Source of the DNA: Auanema rhodensis
Lineage: Eukaryota > Nematoda > Chromadorea > Rhabditida > Rhabditidae
Length of the DNA stretch: 64,000 bases
Direction of reading: 5' to 3'
Assembly: GCA_964057225.1 (NCBI GenBank)
Contig: OZ059897.1
Location: 9,486,001-9,550,000 of the forward strand
In this document: positions 1 to 10,843 of the stretch, piece by piece
Layout: every line of letters begins with the position of its first letter
Numbering within the stretch: the first letter of the stretch is position 1
Program-made: the position numbers and the translations under genes
Notes under the pieces: generated by a model
The model's input: the letters and a program-made list of their open reading frames with translations, nothing else
The model's database searches: none
Told to the model about the DNA's origin: nothing

Positions 1-8
1 ATCGGGCT
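1..8 (+). tRNA. tRNA-Lys(CUU), 3' end only (cut by window edge)
   Basis: These 8 bases match tRNA positions 66-73 of the full copies (3' acceptor strand plus discriminator U). The rest of the gene lies left of the window, so the array continues in that direction. It is exactly one 404-bp period before the end of the next copy at 412. Confidence 0.9.
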
Positions 9-346
9 TTGAGTTTTACCTTTTATTTGAAATTATAACGTTTATTTTGAAAATTTATTCCTAACCTCTTTCTGATCAGATAGATTTCTGTAGATGTAAC
101 ATTGTTTCAGTTCTTAGAACTCTGTTTAAGTGTTTTCAAACTTTGTATAGATAACAAGAAAAATGAAATGATAGAGATAGAACACTTCTAAGATCTTGAT
201 CCAAGGTTTTTCTGACGGACTGATCCATTAGAACCAAAGATTACAAGAATTATTCTGATTTCATCTGCATAAAGATCCAGTAGAAAATTACCTTTTGCTC
301 TGAACATCTAAATGATTCAATACAATATCAGAAATCACAGCCCGGT

Positions 347-358
347 TAGCTCAGTCGG
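347..358 (+). promoter_or_regulatory. Pol III box A (copy 1; same place in every copy)
   Basis: TAGCTCAGTCGG at tRNA positions 8-19 fits the consensus TRGCNNAGYNGG exactly. It is retained in all full and 3'-truncated copies. It is separated from its B box in the LTR-split copies and absent from the orphan 3' part at 57114-57166. Confidence 0.9.
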
Positions 359-390
359 TAGAGCACCAGACTCTTAATCTGGCTGTCGCG

Positions 391-401
391 GGTTCGAGCC
401 C
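391..401 (+). promoter_or_regulatory. Pol III box B (copy 1; same place in every full copy)
   Basis: GGTTCGAGCCC at tRNA positions 52-62 fits the consensus GGTTCGANNCC exactly; this is the main TFIIIC contact. It is missing from the six truncated copies and altered in the copies at 9632 and 58306. Confidence 0.9.
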
Positions 402-417
402 CGCATCGGGCTTTGAG

Positions 418-428
418 TTTTACCTTTT
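418..428 (+). terminator. Pol III terminators (copy 1): TTTT at 418-421 and 425-428
   Basis: Two T4 runs begin 6 and 13 nt after the gene. In 25 copies the first run is broken (GAGTTTAACC in 23, single variants after 10979 and 16231), leaving only the second. Those precursors should have a trailer about 7 nt longer. Confidence 0.75.
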
Positions 429-471
429 ATTTGAAATTATAACGTTTATTTTGAAAATTTATTCCTAACCT

Positions 472-487
472 CTATCTGATCAGATAG
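472..487. repeat. 16-bp perfect palindrome in the spacer
   Basis: CTATCTGATCAGATAG is its own reverse complement and lies about 60 nt after the tRNA. It recurs in most units of the first 10.8 kb and in a subset around 39.6-54.2 kb. The commoner form elsewhere begins CTTTCTGATC, which shortens the palindrome to TCTGATCAGA. Confidence 0.8.
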
Positions 488-512
488 AATTCTGTAGATG
501 TAACATTGTTTC

Positions 513-525
513 AGTTCTTAGAACT
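513..525. repeat. inverted repeat AGTTCT-T-AGAACT in the spacer
   Basis: Two 6-bp arms around one T form a 13-bp inverted repeat present in nearly every unit, about 100 nt after the tRNA. Copies near 6170 and 9820 have an arm mismatch (AGAAAT), as does the unit at 58487 (ACAACT). No function can be read from it. Confidence 0.6.
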
Positions 526-743
526 CTGTTTAAGTGTTTTCAAACTTTGTATAGATAACAAGAAAAATGAAATGATAGAGATAGAACACTTCTGAGATCT
601 TGATCCAAGGTTTTTCTGACGGACTGATCCATTAGAACCAAAGATTACAAGAATTATTCTGATTTCATCTGCATAAAGATCCAGTAGAAAATTACCTTTT
701 GCTCTGAACATCTAAATGATTCAATACAATATCAGAAATCACA

Positions 744-816
744 GCCCGGTTAGCTCAGTCGGTAGAGCACCAGACTCTTAATCTGGCTGTCGCGGGTTCG
801 AGCCCCGCATCGGGCT
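744..816 (+). tRNA. tRNA-Lys(CUU) copy 2
   Basis: Leader ACAATATC, trailer GAGTTTTACC. Confidence 0.96.
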
Positions 817-1147
817 TTGAGTTTTACCTTTTATTTGAAATTATAACGTTTATTTTGAAAATTTATTCCTAACCTCTATCTGATCAGATAGAATTCTGTA
901 GCTGTAACATTGTTTCAGTTCTTAGAACTCTGTTTAAGTGTTTTCAAACTTTGTATAGATAACAAGAAAAATGAAATGATAGAGATAGAACACTTCTGAG
1001 ATCTTGATCCAAGGTTTTTCTGACGGACTGATCCATTAGAACCAAAGATTACAAGAATTATTCTGATTTCATCCGCATAAAGATCCAGTAGAAAATTACC
1101 TTTTGCTCTGAACATCTAAATGATTCAATACAATTTTAGAAATCACA

Positions 1148-1220
1148 GCCCGGTTAGCTCAGTCGGTAGAGCACCAGACTCTTAATCTGGCTGTCGCGGG
1201 TTCGAGCCCCGCATCGGGCT
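1148..1220 (+). tRNA. tRNA-Lys(CUU) copy 3
   Basis: Leader ACAATTTT, trailer AAGTTTTACC. Confidence 0.96.
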
Positions 1221-1551
1221 TTAAGTTTTACCTTTTATTTGAAATTATAACGTTTATTTTGAAAATTTATTCCTAACCTCTATCTGATCAGATAGAATTC
1301 TGTAGCTGTAACATTGTTTCAGTTCTTAGAACTCTGTTTAAGTGTTTTCAAACTTTGTATAGATAACAAGAAAAATGAAATGATAGAGATAGAACACTTC
1401 TGAGATCTTGATCCAAGGTTTTTCTGACGGACTGATCCATTAGAACCAAAGATTACAAGAATTATTCTGATTTCATCTGCATAAAGATCCAGTAGAAAAT
1501 TACCTTTTGCTCTGAACATCTAAATGATTCAATACAATTTTAGAAATCACA

Positions 1552-1624
1552 GCCCGGTTAGCTCAGTCGGTAGAGCACCAGACTCTTAATCTGGCTGTCG
1601 CGGGTTCGAGCCCCGCATCGGGCT
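1552..1624 (+). tRNA. tRNA-Lys(CUU) copy 4
   Basis: Leader ACAATTTT, trailer AAGTTTTACC. Confidence 0.96.
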
Positions 1625-1955
1625 TTAAGTTTTACCTTTTATTTGAAATTATAACGTTTATTTTGAAAATTTATTCCTAACCTCTATCTGATCAGATAGA
1701 ATTCTGTAGCTGTAACATTGTTTCAGTTCTTAGAACTCTGTTTAAGTGTTTTCAAACTTTGTATAGATAACAAGAAAAATGAAATGATAGAGATAGAACA
1801 CTTCTGAGATCTTGATCCAAGGTTTTTCTGACGGACTGATCCATTAGAACCAAAGATTACAAGAATTATTCTGATTTCATCTGCATAAAGATCCAGTAGA
1901 AAATTACCTTTTGCTCTGAACATCTAAATGATTCAATACAATTTTAGAAATCACA

Positions 1956-2028
1956 GCCCGGTTAGCTCAGTCGGTAGAGCACCAGACTCTTAATCTGGCT
2001 GTCGCGGGTTCGAGCCCCGCATCGGGCT
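1956..2028 (+). tRNA. tRNA-Lys(CUU) copy 5
   Basis: Leader ACAATTTT, trailer GAGTTTTACC. Confidence 0.96.
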
Positions 2029-2359
2029 TTGAGTTTTACCTTTTATTTGAAATTATAACGTTTATTTTGAAAATTTATTCCTAACCTCTATCTGATCAGA
2101 TAGAATTGTGTAGCTGTAACATTGTTTCAGTTCTTAGAACTCTGTTTAAGTGTTTTCAAACTTTGTATAGATAACAAGAAAAATGAAATGATAGAGATAG
2201 AACACTTCTGAGATCTTGATCCAAGGTTTTTCTGACGGACTGATCCATTAGAACCAAAGATTACAAGAATTATTCTGATTTCATCTGCATAAAGATCCAG
2301 TAGAAAATTACCTTTTGCTCTGAACATCTAAATGATTCAATACAATATCAGAAATCACA

Positions 2360-2432
2360 GCCCGGTTAGCTCAGTCGGTAGAGCACCAGACTCTTAATCT
2401 GGCTGTCGCGGGTTCGAGCCCCGCATCGGGCT
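2360..2432 (+). tRNA. tRNA-Lys(CUU) copy 6
   Basis: Leader ACAATATC, trailer GAGTTTTACC. Confidence 0.96.
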
Positions 2433-2763
2433 TTGAGTTTTACCTTTTATTTGAAATTATAACGTTTATTTTGAAAATTTATTCCTAACCTCTATCTGAT
2501 CAGATAGAATTCTGTAGCTGTAACATTGTTTCAGTTCTTAGAACTCTGTTTAAGTGTTTTCAAACTTTGTATAGATAACAAGAAAAATGAAATGATAGAG
2601 ATAGAACACTTCTGAGATCTTGATCCAAGGTTTTTCTGACGGACTGATCCATTAGAACCAAAGATTACAAGAATTATTCTGATTTCATCTGCATAAAGAT
2701 CCAGTAGAAAATTACCTTTTGCTCTGAACATCTAAATGATTCAATACAATTTTAGAAATCACA

Positions 2764-2836
2764 GCCCGGTTAGCTCAGTCGGTAGAGCACCAGACTCTTA
2801 ATCTGGCTGTCGCGGGTTCGAGCCCCGCATCGGGCT
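2764..2836 (+). tRNA. tRNA-Lys(CUU) copy 7
   Basis: Leader ACAATTTT, trailer GAGTTTTACC. Confidence 0.96.
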
Positions 2837-3167
2837 TTGAGTTTTACCTTTTATTTGAAATTATAACGTTTATTTTGAAAATTTATTCCTAACCTCTATC
2901 TGATCAGATAGAATTGTGTAGCTGTAACATTGTTTCAGTTCTTAGAACTCTGTTTAAGTGTTTTCAAACTTTGTATAGATAACAAGAAAAATGAAATGAT
3001 AGAGATAGAACACTTCTGAGATCTTGATCCAAGGTTTTTCTGACGGACTGATCCATTAGAACCAAAGATTACAAGAATTATTCTGATTTCATCTGCATAA
3101 AGATCCAGTAGAAAATTACCTTTTGCTCTGAACATCTAAATGATTCAATACAATTTTAGAAATCACA

Positions 3168-3240
3168 GCCCGGTTAGCTCAGTCGGTAGAGCACCAGACT
3201 CTTAATCTGGCTGTCGCGGGTTCGAGCCCCGCATCGGGCT
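3168..3240 (+). tRNA. tRNA-Lys(CUU) copy 8
   Basis: Leader ACAATTTT, trailer GAGTTTTACC. Confidence 0.96.
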
Positions 3241-3571
3241 TTGAGTTTTACCTTTTATTTGAAATTATAACGTTTATTTTGAAAATTTATTCCTAACCTC
3301 TATCTGATCAGATAGAATTGTGTAGCTGTAACATTGTTTCAGTTCTTAGAACTCTGTTTAAGTGTTTTCAAACTTTGTATAGATAACAAGAAAAATGAAA
3401 TGATAGAGATAGAACACTTCTGAGATCTTGATCCAAGGTTTTTCTGACGGACTGATCCATTAGAACCAAAGATTACAAGAATTATTCTGATTTCATCTGC
3501 ATAAAGATCCAGTAGAAAATTACCTTTTGCTCTGAACATCTAAATGATTCAATACAATTTTAGAAATCACA

Positions 3572-3644
3572 GCCCGGTTAGCTCAGTCGGTAGAGCACCA
3601 GACTCTTAATCTGGCTGTCGCGGGTTCGAGCCCCGCATCGGGCT
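3572..3644 (+). tRNA. tRNA-Lys(CUU) copy 9
   Basis: Leader ACAATTTT, trailer GAGTTTTACC. Confidence 0.96.
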
Positions 3645-3975
3645 TTGAGTTTTACCTTTTATTTGAAATTATAACGTTTATTTTGAAAATTTATTCCTAA
3701 CCTCTATCTGATCAGATAGAATTGTGTAGCTGTAACATTGTTTCAGTTCTTAGAACTCTGTTTAAGTGTTTTCAAACTTTGTATAGATAACAAGAAAAAT
3801 GAAATGATAGAGATAGAACACTTCTGAGATCTTGATCCAAGGTTTTTCTGACGGACTGATCCATTAGAACCAAAGATTACAAGAATTATTCTGATTTCAT
3901 CTGCATAAAGATCCAGTAGAAAATTACCTTTTGCTCTGAACATCTAAATGATTCAATACAATATCAGAAATCACA

Positions 3976-4048
3976 GCCCGGTTAGCTCAGTCGGTAGAGC
4001 ACCAGACTCTTAATCTGGCTGTCGCGGGTTCGAGCCCCGCATCGGGCT
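3976..4048 (+). tRNA. tRNA-Lys(CUU) copy 10
   Basis: Leader ACAATATC, trailer GAGTTTTACC. Confidence 0.96.
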
Positions 4049-4379
4049 TTGAGTTTTACCTTTTATTTGAAATTATAACGTTTATTTTGAAAATTTATTC
4101 CTAACCTCTATCTGATCAGATAGAATTCTGTAGCTGTAACATTGTTTCAGTTCTTAGAACTCTGTTTAAGTGTTTTCAAACTTTGTATAGATAACAAGAA
4201 AAATGAAATGATAGAGATAGAACACTTCTGAGATCTTGATCCAAGGTTTTTCTGACGGACTGATCCATTAGAACCAAAGATTACAAGAATTATTCTGATT
4301 TCATCTGCATAAAGATCCAGTAGAAAATTACCTTTTGCTCTGAACATCTAAATGATTCAATACAATTTTAGAAATCACA

Positions 4380-4452
4380 GCCCGGTTAGCTCAGTCGGTA
4401 GAGCACCAGACTCTTAATCTGGCTGTCGCGGGTTCGAGCCCCGCATCGGGCT
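4380..4452 (+). tRNA. tRNA-Lys(CUU) copy 11
   Basis: Leader ACAATTTT, trailer GAGTTTTACC. Confidence 0.96.
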
Positions 4453-4783
4453 TTGAGTTTTACCTTTTATTTGAAATTATAACGTTTATTTTGAAAATTT
4501 ATTCCTAACCTCTATCTGATCAGATAGAATTGTGTAGCTGTAACATTGTTTCAGTTCTTAGAACTCTGTTTAAGTGTTTTCAAACTTTGTATAGATAACA
4601 AGAAAAATGAAATGATAGAGATAGAACACTTCTGAGATCTTGATCCAAGGTTTTTCTGACGGACTGATCCATTAGAACCAAAGATTACAAGAATTATTCT
4701 GATTTCATCTGCATAAAGATCCAGTAGAAAATTACCTTTTGCTCTGAACATCTAAATGATTCAATACAATATCAGAAATCACA

Positions 4784-4856
4784 GCCCGGTTAGCTCAGTC
4801 GGTAGAGCACCAGACTCTTAATCTGGCTGTCGCGGGTTCGAGCCCCGCATCGGGCT
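4784..4856 (+). tRNA. tRNA-Lys(CUU) copy 12
   Basis: Leader ACAATATC, trailer GAGTTTTACC. Confidence 0.96.
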
Positions 4857-5187
4857 TTGAGTTTTACCTTTTATTTGAAATTATAACGTTTATTTTGAAA
4901 ATTTATTCCTAACCTCTATCTGATCAGATAGAATTGTGTAGCTGTAACATTGTTTCAGTTCTTAGAACTCTGTTTAAGTGTTTTCAAACTTTGTATAGAT
5001 AACAAGAAAAATGAAATGATAGAGATAGAACACTTCTGAGATCTTGATCCAAGGTTTTTCTGACGGACTGATCCATTAGAACCAAAGATTACAAGAATTA
5101 TTCTGATTTCATCTGCATAAAGATCCAGTAGAAAATTACCTTTTGCTCTGAACATCTAAATGATTCAATACAATTTTAGAAATCACA

Positions 5188-5260
5188 GCCCGGTTAGCTC
5201 AGTCGGTAGAGCACCAGACTCTTAATCTGGCTGTCGCGGGTTCGAGCCCCGCATCGGGCT
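5188..5260 (+). tRNA. tRNA-Lys(CUU) copy 13
   Basis: Leader ACAATTTT, trailer GAGTTTTACC. Confidence 0.96.
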
Positions 5261-5591
5261 TTGAGTTTTACCTTTTATTTGAAATTATAACGTTTATTTT
5301 GAAAATTTATTCCTAACCTCTATCTGATCAGATAGAATTCTGTAGCTGTAACATTGTTTCAGTTCTTAGAACTCTGTTTAAGTGTTTTCAAACTTTGTAT
5401 AGATAACAAGAAAAATGAAATGATAGAGATAGAACACTTCTGAGATCTTGATCCAAGGTTTTTCTGACGGACTGATCCATTAGAACCAAAGATTACAAGA
5501 ATTATTCTGATTTCATCTGCATAAAGATCCAGTAGAAAATTACCTTTTGCTCTGAACATCTAAATGATTCAATACAATTTTAGAAATCACA

Positions 5592-5664
5592 GCCCGGTTA
5601 GCTCAGTCGGTAGAGCACCAGACTCTTAATCTGGCTGTCGCGGGTTCGAGCCCCGCATCGGGCT
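5592..5664 (+). tRNA. tRNA-Lys(CUU) copy 14
   Basis: Leader ACAATTTT, trailer GAGTTTTACC. Confidence 0.96.
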
Positions 5665-5995
5665 TTGAGTTTTACCTTTTATTTGAAATTATAACGTTTA
5701 TTTTGAAAATTTATTCCTAACCTCTATCTGATCAGATAGAATTGTGTAGCTGTAACATTGTTTCAGTTCTTAGAACTCTGTTTAAGTGTTTTCAAACTTT
5801 GTATAGATAACAAGAAAAATGAAATGATAGAGATAGAACACTTCTGAGATCTTGATCCAAGGTTTTTCTGACGGACTGATCCATTAGAACCAAAGATTAC
5901 AAGAATTATTCTGATTTCATCTGCATAAAGATCCAGTAGAAAATTACCTTTTGCTCTGAACATCTAAATGATTCAATACAATTTTAGAAATCACA

Positions 5996-6068
5996 GCCCG
6001 GTTAGCTCAGTCGGTAGAGCACCAGACTCTTAATCTGGCTGTCGCGGGTTCGAGCCCCGCATCGGGCT
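5996..6068 (+). tRNA. tRNA-Lys(CUU) copy 15
   Basis: Leader ACAATTTT, trailer GAGTTTTACC. Confidence 0.96.
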
Positions 6069-6399
6069 TTGAGTTTTACCTTTTATTTGAAATTATAACG
6101 TTTATTTTGAAAATTTATTCCTAACCTCTATCTGATCAGATAGAATTCTGTAGCTGTAACATTGTTTCAGTTCTTAGAAATCTGTTTAAGTGTTTTCAAA
6201 CTTTGTATAGATAACAAGAAAAATGAAATGATAGAGATAGAACACTTCTGAGATCTTGATCCAAGGTTTTTCTGACGGACTGATCCATTAGAACCAAAGA
6301 TTACAAGAATTATTCTGATTTCACCTGCATAAAGATCCAGTAGAAAATTACCTTTTGCTCTGAACATCTAAATGATTCAATACAATATCAGAAATCACA

Positions 6400-6472
6400 G
6401 CCCGGTTAGCTCAGTCGGTAGAGCACCAGACTCTTAATCTGGCTGTCGCGGGTTCGAGCCCCGCATCGGGCT
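6400..6472 (+). tRNA. tRNA-Lys(CUU) copy 16
   Basis: Leader ACAATATC, trailer GAGTTTTACC. The following spacer is one of two unusually diverged ones. Confidence 0.96.
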
Positions 6473-6803
6473 TTGAGTTTTACCTTTTATTTGAAATTAT
6501 AACGTTTATTTTGAAAATTCATTTCTAACCTCTTTCTGATCAGATAGAATTCTGTAGATGTAACATTGTTTCAGTTCTTAGAACTCTGTTTAAGTGTTTT
6601 CAAACTTTGTATAGATACCAAGAAAAATGAAATGATAGAGATAGAACACTTCTAAGATCTTGATCTAAGGTTTTTCTGACGAACTGATCCATTAGAACCA
6701 AAGATTACAAGAATTATTCTGATTTCACCTGCATAAAGATCCAGTAGAAAATTACCTTTTGCTCTGAACATCTAAATGATTCAATACAATATCAGAAATC
6801 ACA

Positions 6804-6876
6804 GCCCGGTTAGCTCAGTCGGTAGAGCACCAGACTCTTAATCTGGCTGTCGCGGGTTCGAGCCCCGCATCGGGCT
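6804..6876 (+). tRNA. tRNA-Lys(CUU) copy 17
   Basis: Leader ACAATATC, trailer GAGTTTTACC. The tRNA is canonical although both flanking spacers carry clustered substitutions. Confidence 0.96.
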
Positions 6877-7207
6877 TTGAGTTTTACCTTTTATTTGAAA
6901 TTATAACGTTTATTTTGAAAATTCATTTCTAACCTCTTTCTGATCAGATAGAATTCTGTAGATGTAACATTGTTTCAGTTCTTAGAACTCTGTTTAAGTG
7001 TTTTCAAACTTTGTATAGATAACAAGAAAAATGAAATGATAGAGATAGAACACTTCTAAGATCTTGATTTAAAATTTTTCTGACGGACTGATCCATTAGA
7101 ACCAAATATTACAAGAATTATTCTGATTTCATCTGCATAAAGATCCAGTAGAAAATTACCTTTTGCTCTGAACATCTAAATGATTCAATACAATATCAGA
7201 AATCACA

Positions 7208-7280
7208 GCCCGGTTAGCTCAGTCGGTAGAGCACCAGACTCTTAATCTGGCTGTCGCGGGTTCGAGCCCCGCATCGGGCT
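7208..7280 (+). tRNA. tRNA-Lys(CUU) copy 18
   Basis: Leader ACAATATC, trailer GAGTTTTACC. Confidence 0.96.
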
Positions 7281-7611
7281 TTGAGTTTTACCTTTTATTT
7301 GAAATTATAACGTTTATTTTGAAAATTTATTCCTAACCTCTATCTGATCAGATAGAATTCTGTAGATGTAACATTGTTTCAGTTCTTAGAACTCTGTTTA
7401 AGTGTTTTCAAACTTTGTATAGATAACAAGAAAAATGAAATGATAGAGATAGAACACTTCTGAGATCTTGATCCAAGGTTTTTCTGACGGACTGATCCAT
7501 TAGAACCAAAGATTACAAGAATTATTCTGATTTCATCTGCATAAAGATCCAGTAGAAAATTACCTTTTGCTCTGAACATCTAAATGATTCAATACAATAT
7601 CAGAAATCACA

Positions 7612-7684
7612 GCCCGGTTAGCTCAGTCGGTAGAGCACCAGACTCTTAATCTGGCTGTCGCGGGTTCGAGCCCCGCATCGGGCT
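7612..7684 (+). tRNA. tRNA-Lys(CUU) copy 19
   Basis: Leader ACAATATC, trailer GAGTTTTACC. Confidence 0.96.
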
Positions 7685-8015
7685 TTGAGTTTTACCTTTT
7701 ATTTGAAATTATAACGTTTATTTTGAAAATTTATTCCTAACCTCTATCTGATCAGATAGAATTCTGTAGCTGTAACATTGTTTCAGTTCTTAGAACTCTG
7801 TTTAAGTGTTTTCAAACTTTGTATAGATAACAAGAAAAATGAAATGATAGAGATAGAACACTTCTGAGATCTTGATCCAAGGTTTTTCTGACGGACTGAT
7901 CCATTAGAACCAAAGATTACAAGAATTATTCTGATTTCATCTGCATAAAGATCCAGTAGAAAATTACCTTTTGCTCTGAACATCTAAATGATTCAATACA
8001 ATATCAGAAATCACA

Positions 8016-8088
8016 GCCCGGTTAGCTCAGTCGGTAGAGCACCAGACTCTTAATCTGGCTGTCGCGGGTTCGAGCCCCGCATCGGGCT
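8016..8088 (+). tRNA. tRNA-Lys(CUU) copy 20
   Basis: Leader ACAATATC, trailer GAGTTTTACC. Confidence 0.96.
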
Positions 8089-8419
8089 TTGAGTTTTACC
8101 TTTTATTTGAAATTATAACGTTTATTTTGAAAATTTATTCCTAACCTCTATCTGATCAGATAGAATTCTGTAGATGTAACATTGTTTCAGTTCTTAGAAC
8201 TCTGTTTAAGTGTTTTCAAACTTTGTATAGATAACAAGAAAAATGAAATGATAGAGATAGAACACTTCTGAGATCTTGATCCAAGGTTTTTCTGACGGAC
8301 TGATCCATTAGAACCAAAGATTACAAGAATTATTCTGATTTCATCTGCATAAAGATCCAGTAGAAAATTACCTTTTGCTCTGAACATCTAAATGATTCAA
8401 TACAATATCAGAAATCACA

Positions 8420-8492
8420 GCCCGGTTAGCTCAGTCGGTAGAGCACCAGACTCTTAATCTGGCTGTCGCGGGTTCGAGCCCCGCATCGGGCT
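8420..8492 (+). tRNA. tRNA-Lys(CUU) copy 21
   Basis: Leader ACAATATC, trailer GAGTTTTACC. Confidence 0.96.
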
Positions 8493-8823
8493 TTGAGTTT
8501 TACCTTTTATTTGAAATTATAACGTTTATTTTGAAAATTTATTCCTAACCTCTATCTGATCAGATAGAATTCTGTAGCTGTAACATTGTTTCAGTTCTTA
8601 GAACTCTGTTTAAGTGTTTTCAAACTTTGTATAGATAACAAGAAAAATGAAATGATAGAGATAGAACACTTCTGAGATCTTGATCCAAGGTTTTTCTGAC
8701 GGACTGATCCATTAGAACCAAAGATTACAAGAATTATTCTGATTTCATCTGCATAAAGATCCAGTAGAAAATTACCTTTTGCTCTGAACATCTAAATGAT
8801 TCAATACAATATCAGAAATCACA

Positions 8824-8896
8824 GCCCGGTTAGCTCAGTCGGTAGAGCACCAGACTCTTAATCTGGCTGTCGCGGGTTCGAGCCCCGCATCGGGCT
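8824..8896 (+). tRNA. tRNA-Lys(CUU) copy 22
   Basis: Leader ACAATATC, trailer GAGTTTTACC. Confidence 0.96.
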
Positions 8897-9227
8897 TTGA
8901 GTTTTACCTTTTATTTGAAATTATAACGTTTATTTTGAAAATTTATTCCTAACCTCTATCTGATCAGATAGAATTCTGTAGATGTAACATTGTTTCAGTT
9001 CTTAGAACTCTGTTTAAGTGTTTTCAAACTTTGTATAGATAACAAGAAAAATGAAATGATAGAGATAGAACACTTCTGAGATCTTGATCCAAGGTTTTTC
9101 TGACGGACTGATCCATTAGAACCAAAGATTACAAGAATTATTCTGATTTCATCTGCATAAAGATCCAGTAGAAAATTACCTTTTGCTCTGAACATCTAAA
9201 TGATTCAATACAATTTTAGAAATCACA

Positions 9228-9300
9228 GCCCGGTTAGCTCAGTCGGTAGAGCACCAGACTCTTAATCTGGCTGTCGCGGGTTCGAGCCCCGCATCGGGCT
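9228..9300 (+). tRNA. tRNA-Lys(CUU) copy 23
   Basis: Leader ACAATTTT, trailer GAGTTTTACC. Confidence 0.96.
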
Positions 9301-9631
9301 TTGAGTTTTACCTTTTATTTGAAATTATAACGTTTATTTTGAAAATTTATTCCTAACCTCTATCTGATCAGATAGAATTGTGTAGCTGTAACATTGTTTC
9401 AGTTCTTAGAACTCTGTTTAAGTGTTTTCAAACTTTGTATAGATAACAAGAAAAATGAAATGATAGAGATAGAACACTTCTGAGATCTTGATCCAAGGTT
9501 TTTCTGACGGACTGATCCATTAGAACCAAAGATTACAAGAATTATTCTGATTTCATCTGCATAAAGATCCAGTAGAAAATTACCTTTTGCTCTGAACATC
9601 TAAATGATTCAATACAATTTTAGAAATCACA

Positions 9632-9704
9632 GCCCGGTTAGCTCAGTCGGTAGAGCACCAGACTCTTAATCTGGCTGTCGCGGGTTCGAGCGCCGCATCG
9701 GGCT
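9632..9704 (+). tRNA. tRNA-Lys(CUU) copy 24, C61G variant (likely impaired)
   Basis: Position 61 (base 9692) is G instead of C. This breaks the conserved G53-C61 pair closing the T loop and changes the B box to GGTTCGAGCGC. Both TFIIIC binding and folding should suffer, so it may be a pseudogene. Leader ACAATTTT, trailer GAGTTTTACC. Confidence 0.85.
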
Positions 9705-10035
9705 TTGAGTTTTACCTTTTATTTGAAATTATAACGTTTATTTTGAAAATTTATTCCTAACCTCTATCTGATCAGATAGAATTGTGTAGCTGTAACATTG
9801 TTTCAGTTCTTAGAAATCTGTTTAAGTGTTTTCAAACTTTGTATAGATAACAAGAAAAATGAAATGATAGAGATAGAACACTTCTGAGATCTTGATCCAA
9901 GGTTTTTCTGACGGACTGATCCATTAGAACCAAAGATTACAAGAATTATTCTGATTTCATCTGCATAAAGATCCAGTAAAAAATTACCTTTTGCTCTGAA
10001 CATCTAAATGATTCAATACAATATCAGAAATCACA

Positions 10036-10108
10036 GCCCGGTTAGCTCAGTCGGTAGAGCACCAGACTCTTAATCTGGCTGTCGCGGGTTCGAGCCCCGC
10101 ATCGGGCT
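10036..10108 (+). tRNA. tRNA-Lys(CUU) copy 25
   Basis: Leader ACAATATC, trailer GAGTTTTACC. Confidence 0.96.
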
Positions 10109-10439
10109 TTGAGTTTTACCTTTTATTTGAAATTATAACGGTTATTTTGAAAATTTATTCCTAACCTCTATCTGATCAGATAGAATTGTGTAGATGTAAC
10201 ATTGTTTCAGTTCTTAGAACTCTGTTTAAGTGTTTTCAAACTTTGTATAGATAACAAGAAAAATGAAATGATAGAGATAGAACACTTCTGAGATCTTGAT
10301 CCAAGGTTTTTCTGACGGACTGATCCATTAGAACCAAAGATAACAAGAATTATTCTGATTTCACCTGCATAAAGATCCAGTAAAAAATTACCTTTTGCTC
10401 TGAACATCTAAATGATTCAATACAATATCAGAAATCACA

Positions 10440-10512
10440 GCCCGGTTAGCTCAGTCGGTAGAGCACCAGACTCTTAATCTGGCTGTCGCGGGTTCGAGCC
10501 CCGCATCGGGCT
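10440..10512 (+). tRNA. tRNA-Lys(CUU) copy 26
   Basis: Leader ACAATATC, trailer GAGTTTTACC. Confidence 0.96.
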
Positions 10513-10843
10513 TTGAGTTTTACCTTTTATTTGAAATTATAACGGTTATTTTGAAAATTTATTCCTAACCTCTATCTGATCAGATAGAATTGTGTAGATG
10601 TAACATTGTTTCAGTTCTTAGAACTCTGTTTAAGTGTTTTCAAACTTTGTATAGATAACAAGAAAAATGAAATGATAGAGATAGAACACTTCTGAGATCT
10701 TGATCCAAGGTTTTTCTGACGGACTGATCCATTAGAACCAAAGATAACAAGAATTATTCTGATTTCACCTGCATAAAGATCCAGTAGAAAATTACCTTTT
10801 GCTCTGAACATCTAAATGATTCAATACAATATTAGAAATCACA

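Larger units (their letters stand above)
340..412 (+). tRNA. tRNA-Lys(CUU) copy 1 (reference description)
   Basis: The transcript carries lysine and reads AAG codons. The 73 nt fold as a standard cloverleaf. The 7-bp acceptor is GCCCGGT with ATCGGGC (one G-U pair), the D arm is GCTC/GAGC with an 8-nt loop, and the anticodon stem is CCAGA/TCTGG. The anticodon loop is CTCTTAA with CTT at 373-375. The variable loop has 5 nt, the T arm is GCGGG/CCCGC with loop TTCGAGC, and the discriminator is U. CCA is not encoded and there is no intron. Box A (347-358) and box B (391-401) match the eukaryotic consensus, so transcription is by RNA polymerase III. The body differs from vertebrate tRNA-Lys(CUU) mainly in the anticodon stem, variable loop and T stem. 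Leader ACAATATC, trailer GAGTTTTACC. Confidence 0.97.
1..10843 (+). repeat. tandem array block 1, 404-bp units
   Basis: tRNA starts fall at 340 + 404n without a single length change up to 10440. Most units between about 800 and 10800 have CTATCTGATCAGATAG in the spacer, a perfect 16-bp palindrome, and many have AGCTG instead of AGATG a few bases later. The leader ACAATTTT occurs only in this block. The units spanning 6473-7207 are clearly more diverged, with clustered substitutions. The 331-bp spacers contain no gene that I can support. Confidence 0.97.

Noticed and set aside
322-329. ACAATATC leader as a TATA box for the tRNA gene
   Set aside because: It lies 18 to 11 nt before the gene, is a weak match and varies freely (ACAATTTT, AGAATATC, ACAAAATC) without any sign that the gene decays.
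9-339. Hammerhead ribozyme or another small RNA in the spacer
   Set aside because: I looked for the CTGATGA and GAAA core in suitable spacing on both strands and did not find it; CTGATCAGATAG is only a palindrome.
511-711. A 66-codon minus-strand frame repeated in about 100 units, covering much of each spacer
   Set aside because: It recurs only because the units are nearly identical. Many units lose it by a single G-to-A change (CTGAGATC to CTAAGATC makes a stop), no domain is visible, and changes do not favour silent positions.
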